A DNA stretch of 5,500 nt, taken from positions 1 through 5,500 of the forward strand of contig JAEMTW010000134.1 in the NCBI GenBank assembly GCA_016462095.1, in the 5' to 3' direction. The stretch comes from Thermoleophilia bacterium. GTDB taxonomy: Bacteria; Actinomycetota; Thermoleophilia; Gaiellales; F1-60-MAGs149. Below the pieces are notes generated by a model. It had not been told where the DNA came from. It did no database searches and saw only the letters and a program-made list of their open reading frames with translations. Below are positions 1 through 5,500 of the stretch, piece after piece (the first letter of the stretch is position 1; the number at the start of each line of letters is the position of its first letter). The position numbers and the translations under genes were made by a program.

Positions 1-171
1 CAGTCGGAAGTGAAGCAGCCCGCCTCGCAGCAGTCGGAGCCGTCGAAGAGCACCATCGCGACGCCTCCGGTGGTCAGTGCCCCACCGGTTGTTCCGGTCG
101 TCGTTGCCCCCACCAAGCATGACGGTGGCGACAAGGACAAGTCCAAGTCGCGCGACTCTCAGCGCGACTAG
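1..171 (+). CDS. C-terminal tail of an unidentified low-complexity protein (partial, 5' end outside window)
   Basis: The first reading frame is open from the left edge to a TAG at 169-171 and gives 56 residues. It is rich in Ser, Gln, Pro, Val and Lys: a Gln/Ser/Pro stretch, then a Pro-Val run (residues 22-36 include PPVVSAPPVVPVVVAP), then a charged Asp/Lys/Ser/Arg end (DKDKSKSRDSQRD). Most codons end in G or C, as in the real genes here. The second frame meets a stop at once and the third stops near base 120. The composition is typical of a disordered tail or linker, such as one on a cell-envelope or secreted protein, but no domain is visible and no function can be given. It lies on the same strand as the flippase, 57 nt upstream of that gene's preferred start. 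No terminator hairpin with a T-run is seen in between, so co-transcription is possible. Confidence 0.5.
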   Translation, partial: QSEVKQPASQQSEPSKSTIATPPVVSAPPVVPVVVAPTKHDGGDKDKSKSRDSQRD

Positions 172-228
172 CGTCCGCCTCCGCGCTGCCTGCGTGGCAC
201 CATGGGAGACGATGAGGCGGGGGCAGCG

Positions 229-1743
229 ATGAGTGTCGCACGCAATTTGGGGCGTATCGGCAAGCAGTCTGCGATCTATGGCGCAGGCTCGATCGCCGCG
301 ACGCTGCTCGGCATCGTCCTTCTGCCGCTCTACACCAACGAGTTGACTCCAGCTCAGTTCGGTGATGCGGAACTGGCGCTGCGCATCGTCCTTGCCGTTG
401 CGATCGTGGCCCGACTCGGCCTGATCAACTCGTTTTTCCGCTTCTTCTTCGACTATGAGGATCCAGAGCGCCGTCGCCGAGTCTTCCAGACCGCGTTCTG
501 GGCACTGCAGGTGACGACGCTGGTCTGGACGTTGATCACCGCACTCAGCTCGAACTGGCTCGGGCAGTCTGTCTTTACGACCCCGGGTGCAGGCCAGGAC
601 CTGGTCCTGCTGATCGCACTCGGTGTCTACGTGTCGGTCAACTACGAGTTGACGAGTGCGCTCTTTCGTGTGCAGGAGCGCCCGGTTGCCTTCAGCGTGC
701 GCACGGTTATCAATCTGATCGCCACCGCGCTGTTCTCCTACATCTTTCTCGTGCACCTCCAGTTGGGACCCGTCGGCCTGCTGCTCGGCGCCTACCTCGG
801 ACAGGCGCTCGTGTACCTCGGCGTTCTTTTCGAGCAGCGCCACTGGCTCGGCTTCGGTCTCGATCGACCATTGCTGCGAGACATGCTCAAGTTTGGTGTG
901 CCTCTGATGCCGGCGGGTGCCGCGATGTGGGCCGTCACGCTGATCAATCGGCCGATTGTGCTGGCGGTCTCGACGCCGGCCACGCTTGGCGTTCTCGCCG
1001 CCGGCTTCCGCATCGGCACGGGTGTGTTGCTGCTCGTCAACGCCTTTCAGCTGGCCTGGCCCGCGTTTGCCTACTCAATCAAGGACGACGGCGAGGCCAA
1101 GCGAACGTACGCGGCGGTGATGGGGCTCTACCTCGCGTTTATGGGCTGGGCAGCGCTGTCGGTGGCGCTCCTCGCGCCGTGGTTCCTGCGGCTGTTGACG
1201 ACCGAGCCCTACTGGGGCGCGGCCGCGGCGATTACGCCGATCGCGATCGCAGGGCCGCTCTACGGCGGGTACTTCATTGCGGCGATCGGCGTGGGACGCA
1301 AAAAGGCGAACCAGTTCAACTGGGTCGTCGTCGCAGCCGCAGCCGTGATTGAGGTAATCGCGCTGCTGCTCCTCGTGCCACCGTTCGGAGTTGCTGGCGC
1401 GGGTTGGTCCCTCGTGATCGCCTACGGCGCGATGTTTGCACTGATGCTCTGGCGCGAGCATCGGGTCTTCCCAGTGCCGTACGCATGGGGACGGATCGCC
1501 CGGATCCCGGTGATCCTCACGCTGGCATTGGCGGCGACGTACCTCCTCCCGGATCATGGGACCGGTGCGCTGGCGCTCCGGATCGCGGTTGCGGCGGCGA
1601 TTCCGCTTGGCTACATCTCGATTGGCTTCCTGACGCGTGCCGAGCTGGCCCGGGCGCGAGCGATCGTGACCGGCCTGCGTACCCGCGGCGGCTCGGCACC
1701 TCCAGGCGACACCGCCGAGCCCGAGCCCGACGAGAGGCCCTGA
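229..1743 (+). CDS. Polysaccharide/oligosaccharide flippase, Wzx-like (MVF/MATE-type exporter)
   Basis: A 504-residue integral membrane protein that probably moves lipid-linked oligosaccharide units across the cytoplasmic membrane. The N-terminus is typical of polysaccharide flippases: a basic lead (RNLGRIGKQSAIYGAGS, residues 5-21), a first membrane segment at about 14-34, then LLPLYTNELTPAQFGDAELA (31-50), which matches the family pattern of a short loop with Leu-Thr-Pro and Phe/Tyr-Gly. Hydrophobic segments follow at roughly 44-66, 86-107, 124-142, 160-178, 182-202, 223-246, 255-280, 295-320, 330-352, 365-384, 388-408, 423-441 and 447-468, about 14 in all, as expected for the superfamily. 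The tail after 470 is basic, then acidic and Pro-rich, and probably cytoplasmic. An in-frame ATG at 202 would add nine acidic residues (MGDDEAGAA). I prefer ATG 229 because GAGG (214-217) and a G-run lie upstream and the protein then starts just before the basic lead. It ends 22 nt before the aminotransferase start. The transported substrate cannot be told from the sequence. Confidence 0.92.
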   Translation: MSVARNLGRIGKQSAIYGAGSIAATLLGIVLLPLYTNELTPAQFGDAELALRIVLAVAIVARLGLINSFFRFFFDYEDPERRRRVFQTAFWALQVTTLVWTLITALSSNWLGQSVFTTPGAGQDLVLLIALGVYVSVNYELTSALFRVQERPVAFSVRTVINLIATALFSYIFLVHLQLGPVGLLLGAYLGQALVYLGVLFEQRHWLGFGLDRPLLRDMLKFGVPLMPAGAAMWAVTLINRPIVLAVSTPATLGVLAAGFRIGTGVLLLVNAFQLAWPAFAYSIKDDGEAKRTYAAVMGLYLAFMGWAALSVALLAPWFLRLLTTEPYWGAAAAITPIAIAGPLYGGYFIAAIGVGRKKANQFNWVVVAAAAVIEVIALLLLVPPFGVAGAGWSLVIAYGAMFALMLWREHRVFPVPYAWGRIARIPVILTLALAATYLLPDHGTGALALRIAVAAAIPLGYISIGFLTRAELARARAIVTGLRTRGGSAPPGDTAEPEPDERP

Positions 1744-1753
1744 CCATGCCGGG

Positions 1754-1759
1754 TATTCT
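1754..1759 (+). promoter_or_regulatory. Possible -10 element for a leaderless transcript of the aminotransferase
   Basis: The hexamer TATTCT fits TANNNT and matches four of six bases of TATAAT. It ends 6 nt before the GTG at 1766, the spacing expected if transcription begins at or next to the start codon. No Shine-Dalgarno sequence lies just upstream of that GTG, which fits a leaderless mRNA, a mode common in actinobacteria. No -35 match is seen 16-18 nt upstream. It sits in an otherwise GC-rich stretch, in the short gap after the flippase stop. The call rests on position and motif only. Confidence 0.4.
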
Positions 1760-1765
1760 CCGCCT

Positions 1766-2842
1766 GTGACAATCCGCGTCCCGATTGCCAAGCCCGCGCT
1801 CGGAGCGGAGGAGATCGCTGCAGTCACGCGTGTGCTGGAGAGCGGCATGCTGATCTCGGGCGCGCTCGTCCAGGAGTTTGAGCAGGGGCTGGCCGAACGC
1901 TGCGGTCGCAAGCACGCGATCGCCGTCGCCAATGGCACGGCAGCGCTCGAGCTCGCGCTGCGCGCGCTCGGCATCGATAGTGGCGAGGTCTTGGTGCCCG
2001 CGATGTCGTGGCCGAGCCCGGCACACGTCGCCGCCTGGGTCGGCGCAACGCCGCGCCTCGTCGACATCGATCAAGGCACCTGGAATGGCGAAGCGCTTGG
2101 TCTGGCGGCGGCCCGCAGCGCCGACACCACGGCCGTAATTGCGATCGACCAGTTTGGCGTACCTGCCGACCAGCCCGCGATCGCCGCGGCGCTGCCGGAT
2201 CTGCCAATCATCGAGGACGCAGCCTGCGCGATCGGCAGCACGCTCAATGGCCAACCTTGCGGCTCGTTCGGCGTTATCTCCTGCCTCTCGTTTCATCCGC
2301 GTAAGGTCTTGACGACGGGTGAGGGTGGGGCGTGTCTCACCGACGACGACGCACTCGCCGACCGCCTCCGCGTCTTCCGCAACCATGGCCAAATCACGCC
2401 CGGTGTCTTTGTCGAGCCGGGTCCGAACGCGCGGCTGACGGAGATGCAGGCCGCGATCGGCCTCGTCCAGCTTGGGCGCCTCGACGACATGATCAGCCGG
2501 CGCCGCGAAATCTGCACGGCCTACCGCTCTGCGCTACCGGCGCTTGGCATCGAGTTCCAGCAGCACCCGGCTGGTGCTGCCGTCAACGAGCAGACCTTTG
2601 GTGCTGTTGTCCCAGCTGGCGTCGACCGCGATGCATTTGTCGTAGCGATGCAGGCTCAGGGTATTGGCGCCGGCATCCTCTCCTATGCGATGACGCGCAT
2701 CGGGAGCCTCGTCGAGCTCGGACAGTCGGCCCCCATCGCGGAGGACATCGTCGATCGCGGCTTCGCGCTGCCCGTGCACATGGCGATGAGCGATGAGGAT
2801 GTTGTCGCCGTAGTCACGGCGCTTGCTTCCGCAATCGGCTAG
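1766..2842 (+). CDS. DegT/DnrJ/EryC1/StrS family PLP-dependent sugar aminotransferase
   Basis: A 358-residue cytoplasmic fold-type I PLP enzyme, slightly short but near the usual length of this family. Family members transfer an amino group, usually from glutamate or glutamine, to a keto group on a nucleotide sugar. Visible landmarks are IAKPALGAEEIAAVTRVLES near the N-terminus, the phosphate-binding NGTAALELAL (56-65), the cofactor-pyridine aspartate in IIEDAAC (Asp151), the Schiff-base lysine in SFHPRKVLTTGEGG (Lys180), RNHGQ (205-209), NARLTEMQAAIG (221-232) and LPVHMAMSDEDV (335-346). All key residues are present, so it should be active. The segment usually containing a His (VVHLYG-like) reads IAIDQFGVPAD (125-135). 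The start is GTG 1766: the product then begins MTIRVPIAKP, as expected, and no better start exists upstream in frame. There is no Shine-Dalgarno; a leaderless start or coupling to a mini-ORF at 1746 are possible explanations. It follows the flippase by 22 nt and faces the ATP-grasp operon. The position aminated and the sugar cannot be deduced. Confidence 0.95.
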   Translation: MTIRVPIAKPALGAEEIAAVTRVLESGMLISGALVQEFEQGLAERCGRKHAIAVANGTAALELALRALGIDSGEVLVPAMSWPSPAHVAAWVGATPRLVDIDQGTWNGEALGLAAARSADTTAVIAIDQFGVPADQPAIAAALPDLPIIEDAACAIGSTLNGQPCGSFGVISCLSFHPRKVLTTGEGGACLTDDDALADRLRVFRNHGQITPGVFVEPGPNARLTEMQAAIGLVQLGRLDDMISRRREICTAYRSALPALGIEFQQHPAGAAVNEQTFGAVVPAGVDRDAFVVAMQAQGIGAGILSYAMTRIGSLVELGQSAPIAEDIVDRGFALPVHMAMSDEDVVAVVTALASAIG

Positions 2843-3876
2843 CTCGGGTCGTACTCGAGCTGGTCGAAATAGCGCAGCGCCACACGGCCTGGCTGGATGC
2901 GTGTCTGCGCCTCGGCCGCCTGCGCGTCGGTCAACTCTCCAAGCGCGCGGCGGATGCCGAGCCAGGCCAAGTTGAAGTCGTCTTGATAGACGATCGTCGA
3001 GATACGCGGATTCATCTCGAGCACGGCGTCGCCGATCAGCTGCAGGTTGAAGAAGCCGTGGAGCCCAAAGCCCGCAACGAGCGTCTCTGCGACTTGCATC
3101 AAGTCGGGGGCGTCTAGCGTCTCGAACCGCATCGCCAGGCCGGCCCTCATCGCCTCGCGCGTCTTGGGGTGGCCGACAACGATGCGGCCATGTTCGGCGT
3201 AGCCATCGACGGTGCGCTCGAGCCCGGTCACGAGCTCCATCACCAGGAGCTCGGTCGTGTCGTCGCCAACGATGCGCTCGACATCTTCGAGACGCAGCGG
3301 CATCGCACCCGGGCGCTCGTGCAGCAGCTGGTGGCGGGCATCGACGTTGGCCGAGATGACATGGAAGCCGCGCGAACCAGCCGCCACGACGGGCTTCATG
3401 CAGACGTCGTTGTCGGGATAGCCGAGCTCGCGGGCAGCCGCCGTGACGGCAGCTCCACCCTGGGCGACGCGGAAGGCAGGTGCGCGCACACCGAGCTGCT
3501 CGCACAGTGCGAGCGTGGCGTGCTTGCTGTCGGCGGCGCGCACGGCATCGGGCGTTGAGCAGATCAGCGCGATGCCAGCGGCTTCGAATTCTGCACGCAG
3601 CTCTGCGAGTCCCGCGAGATCGAACGAGGCCTGCGGCAAGACGACGCGTGCGCCCTCACGCTTGGCCAGCTCGAGAATTGCGGGGCCGAAGGCTGGGTCG
3701 GAACCCGCGGGCACGGTCGTGAAGACGTCGCAATGAAAGCGGCCGACGTTCTCCTCGCGCAGGTCGGTACCGACCAGCCGCACGGGACGCTCGCCATTTT
3801 CCTTCAGCGCCCGCAACAGCGCGGCCGAGCCGGGCGAGCCGACAGCCGTGACGAGGATCGTGAGCGGCTCGGTCAC
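2839..3876 (-). CDS. ATP-grasp protein, CarB-like (short carbamoyl-phosphate-synthase-large-subunit-like)
   Basis: A 345-residue cytoplasmic enzyme. Family knowledge: ATP-grasp enzymes activate a carboxylate as acyl phosphate and join it to an amine or other nucleophile; short CarB-like members are often found in surface-polysaccharide loci. The N-terminal pre-ATP-grasp, Rossmann-like domain begins TILVTAVGSPGSAALLRAL (6-24) and continues through VVLPQASFDLAGLAEL (78-93). The ATP-grasp domain follows: DSKHATLALCEQLGVRAPAF (116-135, Lys118), CMKPVVAAGSRGF (159-171, Lys161), LVMELVTGLERTVDGYA (211-227, Glu214), HGFFNLQL (273-280) and the metal-binding LEMNPRIST (286-294, with Glu287, Asn289, Arg291). 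All expected nucleotide and metal ligands are present. It starts with GTG (3876-3874), which overlaps the TGA of the deacetylase-like gene in GTGA, so translation is probably coupled. It is the last gene of the leftward operon, and its TAG shares a CTAG with the stop of the convergent aminotransferase. The substrates are unknown; amide or peptide-like modification of a sugar is an inference from context. Confidence 0.9.
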   Translation of the reverse strand: MTEPLTILVTAVGSPGSAALLRALKENGERPVRLVGTDLREENVGRFHCDVFTTVPAGSDPAFGPAILELAKREGARVVLPQASFDLAGLAELRAEFEAAGIALICSTPDAVRAADSKHATLALCEQLGVRAPAFRVAQGGAAVTAAARELGYPDNDVCMKPVVAAGSRGFHVISANVDARHQLLHERPGAMPLRLEDVERIVGDDTTELLVMELVTGLERTVDGYAEHGRIVVGHPKTREAMRAGLAMRFETLDAPDLMQVAETLVAGFGLHGFFNLQLIGDAVLEMNPRISTIVYQDDFNLAWLGIRRALGELTDAQAAEAQTRIQPGRVALRYFDQLEYDPS

Positions 3877-4523
3877 AGGTCGAGGTTGTCCTCGCGCAGG
3901 TGCTCGAGCCGCTGAGTGCGATCGCGGTCGAGGAAAGCGTCAATCGTTGTGGGCATGCCGGTCGTGCCGCCCATCCAGAGGACGGGGTGGATCAAAAGCT
4001 GCAACCACGGGAAGCGCGCGATGGCGAGCTCTTCGACTGGGTCGCCGCGGCGCCACGTCTGGTTCGAGTCGGAGCGGTACGTCCAGACAAAGTCGCCAGT
4101 GAAACGCGGCTCCATCACGTTGACCCAGCCCGGTACGGCGTCGGCCATATACCCAGGTTCGGGGTTATGCCACGCCATCACCGGGTCGAAGCCCACGTCG
4201 ACGGTCGGGTCGACATGAGGGTGCAGGGCGTGGTGGCCGACCCAGTGGCCGAGCTCTCGCAGCCGCGCCACCGCAGCAAGGCCCGCGGGTGAGGCAAGGT
4301 TGTAGAAGATGCTGCGCGTCATCAGCAGGTACGTCGCACGGATGTCGTGCGCGTGCTCAAGCTCGGCCATCGCAACGGCGTCCTCGAGCGACACGTCAAC
4401 GTCGTGGCGCAGAAACAGCATCTGCTCGGCTGGCTGTTCGACTGTGAACGTGCGCAGGCGGTAGCGCCCTGCCTTGATCGCCTCAAGCAGCTCGACGTAG
4501 CGGGCGGGCGAAAACTCGCTCAT
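3873..4523 (-). CDS. NodB-fold polysaccharide deacetylase-like protein (WbmS-like)
   Basis: A 216-residue protein with no signal peptide or membrane segment, so probably cytoplasmic. Features of the NodB/CE4 fold are visible: a first strand ending in FLRHDVDVSLEDA (37-49), where Asp41 and Asp43 take the place of the usual Asp pair; ATYLLMTRSIFYNL (63-76), corresponding to the ATFF-like strand; LGHWVGHHALHPH (91-103), where His97-xxx-His101 matches the H(S/T)xxH metal site; then YRSDSNQTWRRGDP (149-162) and LQLLIHPVLW (174-183) with a late conserved His. The small, HDVD-type version resembles deacetylase-like proteins in O-antigen loci such as Bordetella WbmS, from memory of the family. It may remove an acyl group from an amino sugar, but activity is not proven. 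An ATG at 4562 would add 13 residues inside the upstream gene. I chose ATG 4523 because it overlaps the upstream TGA as ATGA and gives a usual N-terminus (MSEFSPARYVELL). It lies between two ATP-grasp genes in one coupled operon. Confidence 0.82.
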   Translation of the reverse strand: MSEFSPARYVELLEAIKAGRYRLRTFTVEQPAEQMLFLRHDVDVSLEDAVAMAELEHAHDIRATYLLMTRSIFYNLASPAGLAAVARLRELGHWVGHHALHPHVDPTVDVGFDPVMAWHNPEPGYMADAVPGWVNVMEPRFTGDFVWTYRSDSNQTWRRGDPVEELAIARFPWLQLLIHPVLWMGGTTGMPTTIDAFLDRDRTQRLEHLREDNLDL

Positions 4524-5500
4524 GCGCTGCCCGTCCGCTCGCGCTCCAACTGCTCCGTCCACGCGGCCATTGCCTCGGCATCTTCCATGGGCTCGATGAT
4601 GACGTGCAGAGCGGCGAGCGCCGCCTCGGTCCGCGCATCGAGCTCGGCATCTGACGCCGCTGTCATCAGCAGCACACCAAGTCGTCCCGAGGCCGACCAG
4701 AGCGGCGGCACGATCTGGCCGGCAGTGTGGAAAAAGCCCACGTCATGCACGCCTGGCAGGCCTCCGACTGTGCCGGGGTCGGCTTGGCTCACTCGCCCTG
4801 GTGCAGCGGGGATGACGAAGCGTGAGTGGCCGAACGGCTCGGCCGTTGGCTGCGGCACGGGGCTCGCATGGCCGATCTGTCCGAGTGCAGCATCGAGCAC
4901 GGTCTCCATCAGATCGACCCCGACGACGAGCTTGGCGAGCTGTGCGTCGCTGCCGCCACCAAGACGCGCACCACACTCGATCATGCGCGGGCCGGTGGCA
5001 CCAAAGCGCACCTGGGCATAGACGGGTGCGGCATCGATCCCAATCGCGGCTGCAGCAGCGCGCACAACCTCAATGATCGTCGCGACGTCCTGCTCCGAGC
5101 GACCACAGGGATAGCGGTGCGCAACGCAGATACCCACGGCCGGCTCGGGCGCGAGTTCGCGCAACGTCACGCTGACGGGGTAGAACACTCCGCCCAGCAC
5201 GAACGCATTAACGGTGTACTCGAGACCGCTCAGGTGCTCCTCGACGATCAGCTCGCCGTTGCGCGAGTTGGCGATGGCATGCTCGACGGCAGCCGGCACC
5301 TCGTCGCGCGACTGGACATCGCTGACGCCGCGTTGGGCAGCGCCATCGGTTGGCTTGATGATCACGCGCGGGCCGAGTGCGGCGTACGCAGCGAGCGCAT
5401 CGTCAACCGTGCGTGCAGGAGCAAAGCCAGCAGTCGGCACACCATGGTCGCGATAGAGCGTGCGCTGGACGCTGGGCCGGGCGTCACGCTGAATCCCTCG
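4520..5500 (-). CDS. ATP-grasp carboxylate-amine ligase (partial, N-terminus outside window)
   Basis: The frame is open from the right edge to TGA at 4522-4520 and gives 326 residues. A GTG at 5440 could be taken as a start, but I read it as an internal Val: the residues before it (QRDARPSVQRTLYRDHG) are the helix that normally leads into GVPTAGFAPARTVDDAL in ATP-grasp proteins. The true start and most of the N-terminal domain therefore lie to the right. Numbered from the edge, the ATP-binding lysine is in RVIIKPTDGAAQRGVS (45-60, Lys49), the second ATP-site segment is ELIVEEHLSGLEYTVNAF (83-100), and the metal site is MIECGARLGGGS (173-184, Glu175). There Gly replaces the usual Asn two residues after Glu175, a variation I recall in several amino-acid-ligase-type members. 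The C-terminal lobe (about 224-305, with GRLGVLLMTAASDAELDAR) resembles that of L-amino-acid ligase-like enzymes. Likely role: ATP-dependent joining of a carboxylate to an amine in glycan or small-molecule synthesis. It is the first gene of the operon seen here and overlaps the deacetylase-like gene by 4 nt. Confidence 0.9.
   Translation of the reverse strand, partial: RGIQRDARPSVQRTLYRDHGVPTAGFAPARTVDDALAAYAALGPRVIIKPTDGAAQRGVSDVQSRDEVPAAVEHAIANSRNGELIVEEHLSGLEYTVNAFVLGGVFYPVSVTLRELAPEPAVGICVAHRYPCGRSEQDVATIIEVVRAAAAAIGIDAAPVYAQVRFGATGPRMIECGARLGGGSDAQLAKLVVGVDLMETVLDAALGQIGHASPVPQPTAEPFGHSRFVIPAAPGRVSQADPGTVGGLPGVHDVGFFHTAGQIVPPLWSASGRLGVLLMTAASDAELDARTEAALAALHVIIEPMEDAEAMAAWTEQLERERTGSA

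Noticed and set aside
172..228. Possible terminator or promoter in the gap before the flippase
   Set aside because: No hairpin with a T-run and no convincing -35/-10 pair was seen in this short GC-rich gap.
1075..2067. Long minus-strand ORF (330 codons) across the flippase end and aminotransferase start
   Set aside because: The product is Arg/Ala/Ser-rich with no recognisable domain and lies opposite two clearly conserved genes. Long antisense frames are expected in GC-rich DNA.
2534..3505. Minus-strand ORF of 323 codons overlapping the CarB-like gene in another frame
   Set aside because: It is Arg-rich, has no motif, and crosses into the antisense of the aminotransferase. The CarB-like frame carries all ATP-grasp motifs.
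1243..3925. Repeated GCGATCGC octamer (seen at 1243, 1916, 2177 and 3918), resembling the cyanobacterial HIP1 repeat
   Set aside because: Three of the four encode Ala-Ile-Ala with preferred codons and the fourth encodes part of Asp-Arg-Asp-Arg. Codon bias in GC-rich genes explains them, and other features do not suggest a cyanobacterium.
4524..4562. Upstream start at 4562 for the deacetylase-like gene
   Set aside because: It would add a 13-residue stretch (MDGAVGARADGQR) that overlaps the end of the ligase gene, whereas ATG 4523 gives the common ATGA overlap.
4347..5021. Plus-strand ORF of 224 codons opposite the deacetylase-like and edge ATP-grasp genes
   Set aside because: It is a Ser/Ala-rich shadow frame with no domain, lying antisense to two genes with clear motifs.
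5438..5440. GTG at 5440 as the start of the edge ATP-grasp gene
   Set aside because: The frame stays open to the window edge and the residues before it look like ATP-grasp sequence, so this is an internal Val and the gene is partial.

Overview
The window is GC-rich bacterial DNA with codons strongly biased to G or C at the third position. Genes are tightly packed, and two of the five main ones start with GTG. One gene shows a possible leaderless start, with a TANNNT hexamer 6 nt before its GTG. This pattern fits an actinobacterium, perhaps of the Thermoleophilia/Solirubrobacterales type, but that is inference from composition and gene style. No rRNA, tRNA or other lineage marker is present.

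Layout, left to right. Positions 1-171 (+) hold the end of a low-complexity Pro/Ser/Lys-rich protein that enters from the left. Next on + are a multi-spanning membrane flippase of the polysaccharide exporter (Wzx/MVF) type (229-1743) and a DegT/DnrJ/EryC1/StrS-family PLP sugar aminotransferase (1766-2842). The strand then flips. Three overlapping genes read leftwards from the right edge: an ATP-grasp carboxylate-amine ligase cut by the window edge (5500-4520), a small NodB-fold deacetylase-like protein (4523-3873) and a CarB-like ATP-grasp protein (3876-2839). The three are joined by 4-nt ATGA/GTGA overlaps, so they form one translationally coupled operon. The operon meets the aminotransferase tail to tail, with both stop codons inside one CTAG.

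Together the genes look like part of a surface-glycan (O-antigen, capsule or teichuronic-like) locus. The aminotransferase would put an amino group on a nucleotide-activated keto-sugar. The deacetylase-like protein could free an amine by removing an acyl group. The ATP-grasp enzymes could join a carboxylate (for example an amino acid) to an amine. The flippase would move the lipid-linked oligosaccharide across the membrane. No glycosyltransferase, polymerase or ligase lies in the window, so the glycan and the ligase substrates cannot be read from it.

There is no tRNA, rRNA, CRISPR array, insertion sequence, obvious terminator or gene-free stretch longer than about 60 nt. The most interesting point is the pairing of two unrelated ATP-grasp enzymes with a NodB-like protein in one coupled operon opposite a sugar aminotransferase.
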